Assembly: GCA_019787685.1 (NCBI GenBank)
Contig: JAHNUO010000011.1
Span: 558,001-622,000, forward strand
Origin: Chiua virens
Lineage: Eukaryota; Basidiomycota; Agaricomycetes; Boletales; Boletaceae
Length of the DNA: 64,000 nucleotides
Direction: 5' to 3'
Shown here: piece by piece, positions 1 through 10,832 of the stretch
Layout of the letters: each line of letters starts with the position of its first letter
Position numbering within the stretch: position 1 is the first letter of the stretch
Made by a program: the position numbers and the translations under genes
The notes under the pieces: generated by a model
What the model was told of the DNA's origin: nothing
Database searches by the model: none
What the model saw: only the letters and a program-made list of their open reading frames with translations

Positions 1-120
1 CAGCATGTCGACGTAATATTGGGGCTGGGAGAGCGTCAGGGAATGCTTGGAACGATTGCGATCGACCTTGATGCCTAGGATCTCTGTGGTAGGTCCCAGA
101 TCACGCAATTTGAGGAGGAG
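1..120 (-). pseudogene. copia reverse transcriptase fragment
   Basis: The minus strand translates to a stretch containing LGIKVDRNRSKHSLTLSQP, which matches the segment of copia RT that follows the YVDD active site. The active site itself is absent, because the upstream part of RT has been deleted up to the poly-C tract at 134-146. The fragment continues past the window edge, so I cannot say whether the rest of RT and RNase H survive. Confidence 0.7.
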
Positions 121-149
121 GAACCAAAGGCACCCCCCCCCCCCCAGGA

Positions 150-900
150 TGTAGAATCCCAGGAGCAGCTGCATCATCTGATATAAAGTCGTCGCTATGG
201 GGTGCTACGTAAGGCACCATGGGCGCAATGATGGGTACTGGGTCAGTGAGGGTGAGGGTAGGGCGCTCATCGAAATCAGCTCGTTCTGAGATGATGGTGC
301 GCTTGGTGGTGGGGTTGTAGAACTTCCAGGGCGTTTGTCCTTTTGAATATGGACATATGCAGTCGATCCCCAGACTCGCAAGTAAGAGACGTCTGGTTTG
401 CGTCCATGCAATGGCATCGCTCGAAGGGGGTAGAGTCGTCGAAAGCTGCTATGGGGCATCGATTCCACACATGCACGAGGGCAACGAGGGTTCGCCCCAG
501 AAGGCCATTGCAAGGCCTGACTCCTTCAACATAGCAGTAATGCGCTCGCTCAGGACGCGCTCGGACGGTGTGCTGGCGCGCTATGCCGCACTCTGTGGTG
601 AACTGAAGCATCGCATTGCTCATGTCCTCCCCTCCCTTGTCGTCTCGCAGGGTTTTGATCTGTCGCTCGCTCTGGTTCTCTGCAAACGCTTTAAACTGCT
701 TAAAAGCATGGAAAACATCCGATTTGGCGCGAATTGGGAGCACAAAGCGATACCTGGAGTAGTCGTCGATGAAAGTGACCCAGTAGCGATACCCAGTGAA
801 GGTAGGATAGGGCACTTGGTGGACATCTGAGTGGACGAGCTCCAGAGGGTGAGATGAGCGAGAGGTAGAGCTGGGGAAGGGATTTACGGTCATCGATAGG
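150..900 (-). pseudogene. copia integrase core, frameshifted
   Basis: The minus strand carries the integrase catalytic core of a copia element. Recognisable pieces are LELVHSDVH and YWVTFIDDYSRYRF (the first catalytic Asp region), then TLRDDKGGEDMSN (second Asp region) and RQHTVRARP. The segment that should supply the catalytic Glu is missing after RARP, and the reading then changes frame. Further on come ALVHVWNRCP, GRKPDVSYLRVWGSTAYVH and, in a third frame, WKFYNPTTKRTIISERADF, which are standard landmarks between integrase and RT. At least three frames are needed to read it, so no functional integrase could be made. Confidence 0.8.
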
Positions 901-904
901 ATCA

Positions 905-1430
905 GGCGATGACGTGCTGTGCAGTTTCATCCCAGTGACTAGCTGGTGATCAGAGAGAGCTTTCACATCAGTGAGGTTGTGGTGCGCAAGCATGTTCCGA
1001 ACGGTCACAGGCTCAGTTGTGCCGTCCAGAAACGCTGCATTGTGACTGTCAATGGTCGCAACGAAGAGAGGTGGTCCAGAAGCGCGCGAAAAGGTCATAT
1101 GCGTCGCATTGATATACACAACGAAGGAGGAGTGACGAGTAAGGTATAACACAGCGAGGAGGTTGTTGCGAAGCTCAGGGACATGCAGGACATTGCTAAA
1201 CTCGACTGCTTGACCGCTTTTCCCTTTAATAACTGCGTGGAACACCACAGACCCGATTCCAGCAAAGTAGACGATGGTATTGTCTGCGAGCTTGATGGGG
1301 ACGCGTTTTGGGGTATAATTGCGCAACCAGTGACGATGAGGCGTCATATGCGAAGTGGCCCCCGAGTCTGCATTCCAGTCATGGTCAGCATCGAGTAGGA
1401 GCGGTGAAGAGGGATCACAGGGATCGCTGG
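905..1430 (-). pseudogene. copia protease and GAG-pre-integrase domain
   Basis: The open minus-strand frame contains WNADSGATSHM, the aspartic protease active site of copia elements, followed by the usual downstream motif NVLHVPELRNNLL. Toward its end LAHHNLTDVKALSDHQLVTG resembles the GAG-pre-integrase linker. The frame is broken just before the integrase. It is part of the relic described at 1-2,060 and has no independent function. Confidence 0.75.
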
Positions 1431-2060
1431 AACGAAGACTTGCATGTCCAGCGCCTTCCACGACGTCCTGAGCCGCTGGGGGCGATACAGTGGCTGCCTT
1501 GGCCTGTTCAGAGCGTTTGGGGTTCGTTTGCTGCGTCTTGTAGTACTTTTTCGCTCTCTGGAGCGAATAGCACTTGCACTGGCAGTGTCCTCAGGAGGCT
1601 TGTCGCAGAACGAACAGAGCGCATTGGGAGCGCATGAGCAGCCAGAAGACGATGAACAGAGCGCAGAGTCGGCAGGAGTGGTGGAGTGGGCATCAGGGAG
1701 AGGTCGACGATTGATTTCCTCTGTCTGGAACGCCGCTTTGACGAAGGTGGAGGTATGAAGGTCCTTGATTCGAAGCATGCAGTCTTCCACTTGAGCAGCA
1801 AGGGCAGGGAGTGACTCATCAGGACGCTTCCTGATGCTAAAAAACTCGTCATAGGCCACAAAGCGACTGCCAGCCTTCTGCTGCACCAAGACGGCCTTCA
1901 GCGCTTTCCAGGCCTTGGTGAGATCGTCCTGGTCAACTCGGATGTGGACTCATTGATCTGGGGCAATGTTGAGCATCAACTTGCCAGCAGCCTTGTCCTG
2001 TTTGATGTCCAAAGCGGTCTGGTCAGCACTCGAACCAGTGGGATGAAGCTCCTTGCCATC
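1344..2060 (-). pseudogene. copia Gag relic with degenerate zinc knuckle
   Basis: On the minus strand, DQTALDIKQDKAAGKLMLNI followed by a stop and then DDLTKAWKALKAVLVQQKAG and RPDESLPALAAQVEDCM match the UBN2-type Gag of copia elements. A cysteine motif, CSFCDKPPEDT, stands where the CCHC zinc knuckle should be, but the His and last Cys are lost. A stop lies near 1,950 and frames change again near 1,560. The protein would have formed the virus-like particle and bound RNA; here it is broken. Confidence 0.7.
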
Positions 2061-4247
2061 TGATGCGCAATCACTGCATCTAACAAACCATTCAAGAATT
2101 TGATGATTGATTTGAAGGAAGTGATTGCTATGGTGTTTTGTCAGTGAATTGTCACCAGGTAGTCCAACTGGAATTGCTTCTGTTACCATACATCAGCATC
2201 TAACATAGCAACCATCTTTATAATGCATATACACTCAATATGAATATCACATTGGCAGATGAGAGCAATGAGCCACTTACCCATCTCAGACCACATACAA
2301 GCATTGGGTCTGTTGCATGTGTGACCAACACCCATTGGTCCCAGTAAAGGTGCAGTCTATGCAGAACAATGCCAATAAATCCAAGTGAGTTACAAGGAAT
2401 TCACTTATTTCAGGATGTCCCCACCTAAGAAACTATAAGTACATCTATATGTATCAGTCCACAGCAGAATGGGGTGGCAGAACTGCCATGGCCTTCTGTG
2501 ATAAAACAGCTGCACTGGACAGCTGGAGTTCAATGTAAGAAGCTTGTAAATATGAATGACAAATCAATTGCAAAGGGGTAAATGCACAATCACTCTGGAA
2601 TCAAGGCCCCCACCCCACTCCGTCTTGATGTTCCTTGCCCTCATGCAGTGCCAGAGGTTGAGCACGAGGCTGATGACAACGCTCCAGAGGTTCTGCATCC
2701 TGGGGGGGTGCCTGATGCTGCTGGGGAACAGGATTCAGAACCCAATACCCCAGTTGGTGCGCCTCAACCACTAGAGTGTGCTTCCCAGTGGTAGTGAACC
2801 CGCCAGCGACCTCGATGACTTCAGGAGCAAAGAAGTCGATCGTGCGCACTGTTTCGCCACCATACAGCCTGTTCCACTGCGAAGGGTGTGGCTCAGCAAC
2901 ACCACGAAGCAGATATTGGCGCTCCCAGTGGCCACTTCTTGAACCACTTCTGAAAGAGGGTAGGCCAGTTCTTTGTGTAGTTCTGACCACTGATACACTT
3001 CAATCTCATCAGCTCTCCTTCAAGGAACCTTCCTTCTTTTGTTCCTCAGTCATCCATTTGGGGGTCATTTGTTGAGCAGTGAGTAAATGTGTACATGTCA
3101 ATCATTCACTGTGGCTGGCCTTTCTTCAGGAATCAGGTATAGAGGAAACAAATAAATAATCTGGTATATGGTATTTTGATGGTACTACACGTAGTGCACA
3201 ATTGCAGAGCTGATATCAGTAGATGGCGAGGGTTGTGAAGCACTAAGCAGTCAGTGCAGCATGTCCTAATATAATAACATAACGGAGTAAACACAAACAA
3301 CAAAAATGCTTCAATATTTGTTTACATGGTGTGGTTGTCCTGAACACACCTACCAATTGAGCGAGGGGCCAAAGTGTCAGAAGCCTGTTGTGGTGTTGGC
3401 TGTTTCCTATAACCAACACTCATGCACCCAAGGGTGGTATGGCAAAAACAACATGGACAAGGTGTTTAGATACAGTGATTGGGAATGTACCTACCCATCT
3501 ATGTCATTTGTCATTCATACTTAGAGTGTGTGCCACTTGGGTATTTGGCATTGTATCTATAGAGAGACTATTTATGCTTTTGAGTTTGATGTAGTCGCTT
3601 CTTCAGCTTCTTAGATTGGAACTCCAGGCATGTTGCACTAGAGTTGTCAATATAACAGCTTCTAGCATTGAACTCCAGTAACTTGTCCCATCCAGCTGTT
3701 TTGTCAGGAGCCCTGCAATTCAATTCCTCCCAACAGCTTCTCTTCCTTGATGAGGTTTGTTTTCTCTGTTTACACCTGCCCTTCACTAAATGAAATCCAG
3801 TCTCAGTTCCCACCACTCAGAACTCACCAAGATCTGAACATCAGGATTCATCATCACAGCACTTCAGGCACTCTGGCACCAGTGATGTCACTTGGAGCAA
3901 GATGAACTAAGGGCTTGTGGATAGTTGACTTGACAGGGCAGTGGGCAAGTTGTGTTAGATGCAGTGATTGTGCATCAACCCTCTTTATTTGATTTGTCAC
4001 CCATACTGAGAGTTTTAGCCACTTGGCTGTTTGGTACTGTATCTACCTACTGTATTTAGACTTGGAGTTCCATGTAGTGGTGGCTTCTTCACTCTCTTAC
4101 ATTGAACTCCAGTCACCCACCCAGTGCAGCTGTGACAATTGTAGTTCACCATGGGGCATCATGGAAGCCCACCATCAGTTATCAATAACTTTCCTGATTG
4201 CTTGCACAGAGATACAACTTTGCTGCACACAGTGGGCATCCTGGATG
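2061..4247. other. No gene recognised
   Basis: Short open frames occur on both strands (for example minus 2,601-2,998), but none shows a motif I recognise. Parts of about 3,500-3,740 and 3,985-4,140 resemble each other as an old direct repeat: both carry a text of the type cacttgg, gtttggtactgtatct and ttgaactccag. This is probably decayed transposon sequence, but I cannot name it. Confidence 0.4.
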
Positions 4248-4373
4248 CCCGTCTTCTGATTCATTTTTTCATCTGAGTTATCTTTTTTTCCCCCAAGTAC
4301 TCGCAAAACACCCGTCTTCTGATTCATTTTTTCATCTGAGTTATCTTCTTTTCCCCCAAGTACTCGCAAAACA
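4248..4373. repeat. 63-bp tandem duplication, two copies
   Basis: The 63 bases at 4,248-4,310 are repeated at 4,311-4,373 with about one difference. Both copies begin cccgtcttctgattc and end actcgcaaaaca. The high identity shows a recent local duplication in non-coding DNA. Confidence 0.9.
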
Positions 4374-4954
4374 AGATACCCTTGACAAAACTTGACATCT
4401 TAGCAGGCATGTCGTCCCTCACCTTGCAAAAGATAACGCTGTCCCATTGAAGGTAAACAACAATGGCATTTCACTCAGCCCTGACTTGTCTAAAGCCATC
4501 ACCGACATCACACATCCAGACTGCAATCGCATTGTAATATTTTCTGCCTTCCTCCTCCAATGTTGCTGTCTGCAATGTCAGTTGATTCCACCCCTCCTTT
4601 CTTCATTTATCATTCATTCATATATGTAGGTATTGGGTTTGTTCGACATTAAGACTGTCGAACTCAATGGCAGGACAGCCCCAAAGAAGCAGAAAAAAGT
4701 TCTAACCAAGTTTAGATGTTTTACTCGTGACACAGGTGCAGCATAGTGTTCTCATTATGTCCATGGTTGGCACTGTTGGGCTCAACCTTTGTTGCTCACC
4801 CTACTGCACAGGATACTCTGTGGTCCGCAATAACATCACCTTTGACAAAGGAATGCTTCACCTCGCATTCATCAGCATGGACAAGAAAATCAGTAAGTAC
4901 TGACTATGATACATGACATGCTTAACTGAAATATTGATGTAGTTAACTTGTTCA

Positions 4955-5854
4955 ATGGTGGTGATTGCAATCCGTGTGATGCTCATGCCAATTTCCTGGT
5001 CAGACAAGGAACCACACAGTGAGGCCATGATGCCCATAGATGACATTCCAACTATGCACAACAAGCCTGGCGCCAAGAAGTCCTGTGTTATATCCATGCA
5101 ACCCTCTGCCTTACCCACTTGTCTCTTCACCAAAGACATTACCCTGACCTCCCTGACTTCTCTGAAGTGTGCGCCTCTGAAAGGAAAGAAACAGGAGCAA
5201 ATCTCAGAGGGTGCCCTCACTTCGAAGGGACAAGGAAAAGACAATGAGTGCCCCAAGCAGACAGTTATCCGAGCTGTCATGCCCATCCCATTTGCCATTG
5301 GCCCCTCAGCAGGACCTTCCTCTGCCTCTGCCTCTGCCTCTGCCTCTGCCTCTGCCTTTGCCCCTGCTCTTTCGATTTCTACCCCCCTTGTTTCTTCTTC
5401 CTCCTTACCCACAAAGGATGTCGATATGGCAGATGCCACACAGGAGGCTTGGGATCTGGAGACCAACCTGATCTTGCGACAGATATGTGCTGATCCCGAT
5501 TGGGAGAAGAATCTGGATGAGCTGATGGAAATGGCCACACTGCAGCTCAGTGGGACAACAGACATTCCTGTGCTATCTCAGGCACCCATACGAGCCTCAT
5601 TACCACTCTCATCGCCACTAGCATCTCCCACACAGCAGAGGATACCTTCTATCTTGTCAGGCATCAAACCATGCATAGTTTCCGCCATCCCAATACCCTC
5701 CAGTTCTTTGAACCCCCACTCCGTCAAGAAGATAGGTGGTTTACCATTTGTCCCAGTGGCAAGCGCACACTTCAAAGCCCCCAGCCTGAATCACAGTAAA
5801 GGCAAGTCTAAGGGAAAGCGGGGAGGTGACACATCATCCACTGAGTCGATCTGA
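4955..5854 (+). CDS. Serine/alanine/proline-rich hypothetical protein (possible exon)
   Basis: This is the longest open frame in the first 35 kb, 299 codons from an ATG at 4,955 to a TGA at 5,852-5,854. The protein is low in complexity: a middle tract of Ser-Ala repeats comes from a CTCTGC hexanucleotide microsatellite, followed by an acidic stretch (DVDMADATQEAWDLE and DPDWEKNLDELMEMA) and a basic, Ser-rich C-terminus (HSKGKSKGKRGGD). No domain is recognised. A plausible 3' splice site (gatgtag) lies 17 bases upstream of the ATG, so it may be an internal exon rather than a full gene. The antisense frame at 4,858-5,565 reads the microsatellite as Ala-Glu and is less natural. I am unsure whether this is a host gene or part of an unrecognised element. 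Confidence 0.35.
   Translation: MVVIAIRVMLMPISWSDKEPHSEAMMPIDDIPTMHNKPGAKKSCVISMQPSALPTCLFTKDITLTSLTSLKCAPLKGKKQEQISEGALTSKGQGKDNECPKQTVIRAVMPIPFAIGPSAGPSSASASASASASAFAPALSISTPLVSSSSLPTKDVDMADATQEAWDLETNLILRQICADPDWEKNLDELMEMATLQLSGTTDIPVLSQAPIRASLPLSSPLASPTQQRIPSILSGIKPCIVSAIPIPSSSLNPHSVKKIGGLPFVPVASAHFKAPSLNHSKGKSKGKRGGDTSSTESI
5319..5358. repeat. CTCTGC hexanucleotide microsatellite
   Basis: About six to seven perfect copies of CTCTGC lie inside the open frame at 4,955-5,854 and encode alternating Ser and Ala. Copy number is a multiple of two codons, so length changes would keep the frame. Confidence 0.85.
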
Positions 5855-6016
5855 CACTGCCCGAACCAATAGGTATCGCCTGCTATGTATGTGATGTACT
5901 TGGCAATTGAGTTTGTGAATCATGACAACCTGATAGTTGGCCAGGATTGCATGTTGTTAATGTAGATAAACATAAGTGTCTGAGCTTTTAACCATGTGTG
6001 CCTATGCTACAATGGG

Positions 6017-6190
6017 TGTAGAAAACTATAGTCTAGTTACTAGTATTAGAGGTAGACTACTATATACCTGTAGACAACTATAGTGTAGTCACTACAGAAA
6101 CTACAGTAGCTAATGACCAATATAAGGTCAGCTTATGTAATCTACCAAATTGAGTCCATATGAATTGACTTGAATCTCAGATTCACAACA
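6017..6190 (-). repeat. Solo LTR of small LTR element, 174 bp, TSD ATGGG
   Basis: The 122 bases at 6,069-6,190 match the 122-bp LTRs at 30,040-30,161 and 32,805-32,926. Here they are preceded by a second, diverged start of the same LTR (6,017-6,068). The whole 174-bp unit is flanked by ATGGG at 6,012-6,016 and 6,191-6,195, a 5-bp target-site duplication. It is therefore a solo LTR whose end was partly duplicated before or at insertion. Strand follows the complete copy at 30-33 kb. Confidence 0.8.
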
Positions 6191-6915
6191 ATGGGTTACA
6201 ACTTTTGTGCATCATGTTGATATCTGTGACAATCAAAAGACATCATGACCAAAGATGCACAAATAAACAATGGTGCCCGATATCACATGATCATCAGTCT
6301 GACGCATGTGCACACCTAATCATCATAGCATGATGCAGCACGTTGAGGTGGTTAATACAAATGACTCCATTGGTTTTAATTGGATTTCTCTTTATCATTA
6401 TAAATTTAACAATTTATAACAATTTACATGAACTTTTAGTATCATAATCTGATCGACTATTTCAGTCTACATCCAATGTTCGCTTGTGAAGCCAATCTGA
6501 GAGACGTTGCCCTTCAGCTTCAATTACAGCTGAGATCACTAATTCAGATGATCAATATTACACACCCCACCACTCACCAACTGACTCCTGCCATGTCTAT
6601 GACCCCAGTTTGCACTAACTTTTCAGTTTTTTCTTCTGTCTGATGTACCTCCTTTTGAGACAATAGTGTGGGTGCAGTAGCAGTGTCCACAAAGACCAAA
6701 TTAGAAGCAATTAATGTTCATTGAGGGTGAAAAGGCACAACACGTTACACCAGATTTGCTGTGTGGGCTTACAATGTGGAGGTTGTAGGTGTGGTGGAGC
6801 TGAGCTGCAGGACAAAGCAGGATTATGTAACCAGTGTGGTTCATGTCAGGTTGTGAATATTTAAGCTTGCCACTATGTCCTTGCTCTCTCTCAACCTGTT
6901 CCCATTGTACAAACC
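6191..6915. other. Intergenic; upstream region shared with 12.8-13.1 kb
   Basis: No gene is seen. The part at about 6,790-6,850 resembles about 12,940-13,010 (both contain a gctgag-rich block followed by gattatgtaa or ggttatgtaa and catgtcag), so the duplication of the downstream gene (6.9 kb and 13.1 kb copies) included some 5' flanking sequence. Confidence 0.4.
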
Positions 6916-8245
6916 ATGTCTGACACCTTTAGCATCTTCACAGCACCCATCAAGATGCCTGAGGAGGCCACAACCTGTCAAAAGTTTCAAGATTCCTTGG
7001 ATACCCTGTGAGTACAGGTGATGTCCATGCCCGACCATGGCAACCACTTGGAGGAAGACCATGCCATTTGGTCTGTGGAATGGCCAAAATGTTTCATAAG
7101 TTCTGTTTTGAATTGTTTACCACATTGCTAAACAACATCTGACAGAATCATTTGACTGCTGTTATGGCCACTCCCATCACCTGAAGCTTACATCTTCAGG
7201 TGCCATTGGGCAACACGCCCATGCTGAGTAACACCCACCAAACCTGTCAGAGGTGGCTGGGTGCATGCTCAAAAGGAACAGGAGAAGAAAGAAGATGTGG
7301 ATCGCCAGCAAAAGGAACAGGAAGAAAGAAAATGAGAGGAGGAAACTGCCAGGCAAGTGGCAGAATGCATACACAAGAAGACTCAGGAGCAAGAGGAGCA
7401 AGAGATAGGAGCGTCTGGTGACAACAAGCTAGAACAGGACACAGACCCCAACAAAAACAATGTGATGGAGATGAGCAAGCTCACATCATCAACGGATGAA
7501 GGGACACCATGTGTGCAGATCCCCGTCATGCGTAAACCCAGGCCCAGAATGAGGATCGTGGTAGAGATACCACCCCATAAGGTATGTGGTTCGCGTTTCC
7601 AATTTTCATGTGGCTAATTCGATTTCAGCGAACGCACATCCCAAGCATCAAACCCATGACCAATGAGAACGATGAGGAAAACAACAATCTCTAATGTGTT
7701 GCCACCAACTGATGCACTCAATGCATTCAGAGGCAGGCCATACTGCCTGCATATTTTACTCCCATCGCAGGCAGGGTTGCTTTCATGTTGCCCATGCAAG
7801 CAAAGTTGTGGATGGGGCAAGGGTGACAACATCCACTCAAAGTAAGTCACTATTCCTTCATTCATCCTCCATTTACTAAATTTTCTTGACAGACACATCA
7901 GGATCGGTCACCATCTCTACAATCTGCAGCACCCCCATGCCTGATATAACTGACATTTCAGATGCTGGCGGTTCAGACGCCCCACAACTCCAATCTCGCA
8001 AGTCCCTGCCATCTCATGCAGCGGTTATGAGGTTGGAGGTTGACAGGTGGTTGTTGGATGTTGAAGCCACATGTTCAAACTACCAGGCTGTGATCCCACA
8101 GGCCCCACAGGCCAAACTCCACCTTCAAGCAGTGGAACAAATCAGATTGCAAATCCTAGAGGCCCTGTTGAATGAGCCATCAGAACCAAACATCTCTTCA
8201 TGCAGACACTTGGGATTGTCAGTTGGACTAGCTCACATCCAATAG
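6916..8245 (+). pseudogene. Cysteine-motif gene family, copy A (decayed, intron-containing)
   Basis: The first ATG lies at 6,916, and a stop falls about 30 codons later. Recognisable parts in order are LEEDHAIW near 7,040; a charged, coiled-coil-like Lys/Glu/Gln stretch (about 7,260-7,400); an acidic linker; VVEIPPH before a GT-AG intron at 7,582-7,628 (47 bp); a degenerate cysteine block (EAGHTACIFYSHRRQGC, about 7,731-7,785); a second intron at 7,842-7,892 (51 bp); and an exon with MRLEVDRWLLDVEATCSNYQ. The copy at 13.1-14.6 kb has the same order and introns at equivalent places. Several cysteines are lost here and frames shift, so it is a pseudogene. The family resembles the Cys-rich hypothetical proteins common in Agaricomycetes; its function is unknown to me. 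Confidence 0.6.
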
Positions 8246-8990
8246 CCCTTGTTGGAACCCCTAACCATGATCACTAGTCAGCTTTGTTGCTCCATGGGTG
8301 TCTACAGGCCTGAAAACCTCTGTCATCCACATGATGTCCTTCACACCAAATGTGCACCATTGTCCATGACACCCAAAGTAACCTCACTCTGGTAAGATCA
8401 GAAATTCCACATAGATCGATCAGATCACTTATTTTCACTGCCTGAATTCTAGACCTCAGTTTCCGACTGATAATACCCCTGTTCACCAACCCTTATGTTC
8501 ACCCTAAACACCATTTCCCCTTGTATATTCTTTCTCACACTCACACTTTCTTCTTTTCTCCATTATCATCATCCATCATATACTTAGCACCCAGCTTAGT
8601 CCATTTAGCCCATCACAATGCCCATGCGACTTTATCACAATGATCCTGAAGCCGAGCCCATCCAGTTGGCTCTGTCAGAATTTGTATGTGAAGCCTCTAG
8701 ATACTATAATGCCATCAGAAACCACAATCGTGATGATGAACCTGAATTTTTCAAGTTTGTTTTAGCAGGTCAGCATGGCTTGCAGCTGAATGGTCAGTGC
8801 TCCATCACTGTCAATGCCATTCAGGGACAACCTGACATTGATCATGTCACAGCTACTTGTGACTATGATTCTTATCAGAACCACCCAAATCCTTCCATAC
8901 CTCATTGTCCTCACCGTCTGGCCTGTCCCCTCCTTTAGGGATACACTCAAATCCAACAATCATGTCACTTCCATAGCCTACAATCAAGCG

Positions 8991-9053
8991 GTATGTCTGT
9001 CTCAATGTTAATCTAGCCTTTCACTAATTTATTTTCCTTCTTTGATCTCTTAG
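8991..9053 (+). other. Spliceosomal intron in the 8.6-11.9 kb relic
   Basis: The intron has a GTATGT donor and a TAG acceptor, is 63 bp long with a pyrimidine-rich 3' half, and separates exon text ending SIAYNQA from IVAVCVLGHAFN. Its size is typical of basidiomycete introns. Confidence 0.55.
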
Positions 9054-10302
9054 ATTGTTGCTGTCTGTGTCCTGGGCCATGCATTCAATTCCTAATCTTG
9101 CTTTAGGCAAGGTCACCAATTGCTCTGTCATCTGAGTCTTCTTCCTGTGCATGTATTGGGCATTCAATTCTAACAAGATATCTAGACCTGACATCGAACT
9201 AATCTATGGTCATTGTTTGCATCCTATCATCAGATGATTGATCCCAAATCAAGCTATTGATTGGCCTCCCACTTACAATGCTGCAGTAGAAACCAGTCAT
9301 GATCATGCAGGTCATTTCCACATCAGATTGCTCAACATTCCTGCTTATCTTGTCCCTGAGTTCTCCACAGCCTACCTGGAGTCCATCCAAACACTATGTC
9401 CATACTTCCAAGGTGCATATTTTGGTCATGAACTTTGTAGATGGAAAGGTGCAACCATCCATAATTTGGATCCTGATACTGATAAATACCAACCTGATGA
9501 AGCTAAAGGAGACTTCAATGCCATCCATGAGCATGTCAATGCTTTGAATGATCTCACTAGAGTCCTTGATATGGATGCAATCAATCAAGATCAGTGGTTA
9601 ATTGACATTGGCATTGAATTTGGTGTTCCAGACCAGGTTGTAACTTGGTGATCCTTGGGTCATGAATCACTGGTTTATTATCTTATCCCTGAAGTTGAAC
9701 ATCCTGCCAGGGCTCTTGGGAGAAGCAAAAAATACTATATTGACAACCAAGTGCATCTCAAAGACCTTGCTAGAATCTATTTCATTGGACCCCAGGCTCA
9801 CATTCCACACCATTTACTATGTTCAGGCATACACAACGGAAAAAGCAATTTCCTATCAGCTTCATCAAGGAATATTCTCTCTTTGGAAGCCTTTGGAATT
9901 GTTTACTCATCAGGGCCATACAAAGCTCATCAAGGATCTTCAAGAACAAAGCCAAATTATCTACACTTGCACAGGGGATGATGACAATGAAGACTGTCAG
10001 TGTCTCTCATCTGGAAGTCAGAGTACTCTTATCTTAGGCCAATCAAATCTTGAGATGGTTTCCTCAAAATCTGTTGAATCTTACAATGGTTCAAATTCTT
10101 GCTCCTCATTGGTGGTCAGTGTTGTTGGAATTTTCTTTTGTAACCTCATAGAGTTTTCATCACATCTATCTAGGTATTTCAAGTGGCTTAGACTTGCTGG
10201 TGCATATACAATCATTCAAAACATTCACAGCACTCCTGCAAAGGATCACTCAGAAAATAATCTTGTTCTTGGTGCAATGGCCATTTGGATCATTAATGGA
10301 GC

Positions 10303-10832
10303 TGTCATATATCGCTCCGTTCTCCATTCCTCCGGATATAACTCCGTATCTCTTAGATGATAACTCCGGGTTGATCACCCTCAGGATGCAACTCTGTGAT
10401 CCCGGACCTCTGTTACATATATATGTTTCCTCTTTTATTTTAGTACATAACCTGTGTCTTACTTATGAGCACAGCTCTGGCTTTCTCAGTACCTGACTTA
10501 TCTCCGGCTATGTAGTTTCCTGATCTTCTGTCTTACTCAGTTTCTTATCAACTCTGTTACTAATCTCCATTCTACTCTGAGTATATAAACTGTAGTATCC
10601 CGACTGTGTACCCTTAGTCTGAATATTAGTTTATTTGTATGACTCACTCCAAACACTCCAAGAAGCCCTTGACGACCTTCACTCCACTCAACTACCTCCA
10701 TTCTCTGCACCTCTGAAATATATGGACAGACTGTGACAAGGGCACACCACATATGGTGAAGCCAAGTCCCATCCAATGCTACAACTCCGGAGATCCGGAG
10801 TTGACTACCTCCAAGTTGCATGGTCTCTAATA
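10303..10832 (+). repeat. Solo LTR, 530 bp, TSD GGAGC
   Basis: It begins TGTCATATAT and ends CTCTAATA. GGAGC lies at 10,298-10,302 and again at 10,833-10,837. It matches the segments at 24,418-25,005 and, inverted, 30,790-31,316. A TATA-like gagtatataaac occurs near 10,580. Internal sequence is absent, so this is the product of LTR-LTR recombination. It lies inside the coding relic at 8,618-11,880. Confidence 0.88.

Larger units (their letters stand above)
1..2060 (-). mobile_element. Ty1/copia retrotransposon relic, truncated by window edge
   Basis: Read on the minus strand, the segment runs Gag, protease, integrase and then a scrap of reverse transcriptase, which is the Ty1/copia order (integrase before RT). 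The parts are Gag at about 1,344-2,060, protease and GAG-pre-integrase at about 905-1,430, integrase at about 150-900 and RT at 1-120. The reading moves between frames several times and has in-frame stops. The sequence linking integrase to RT is mostly missing: a 13-base poly-C tract (134-146) and a few bases separate them. No LTR is visible, because the 3' part lies beyond the window start and no LTR-like sequence was found upstream of Gag. It is an inactive fossil. Confidence 0.85.

Noticed and set aside
4858..5565. Minus-strand frame of 235 codons with Ala-Glu repeats
   Set aside because: It is the antisense of the Ser-Ala microsatellite frame; the plus strand has longer and more natural flanking text.
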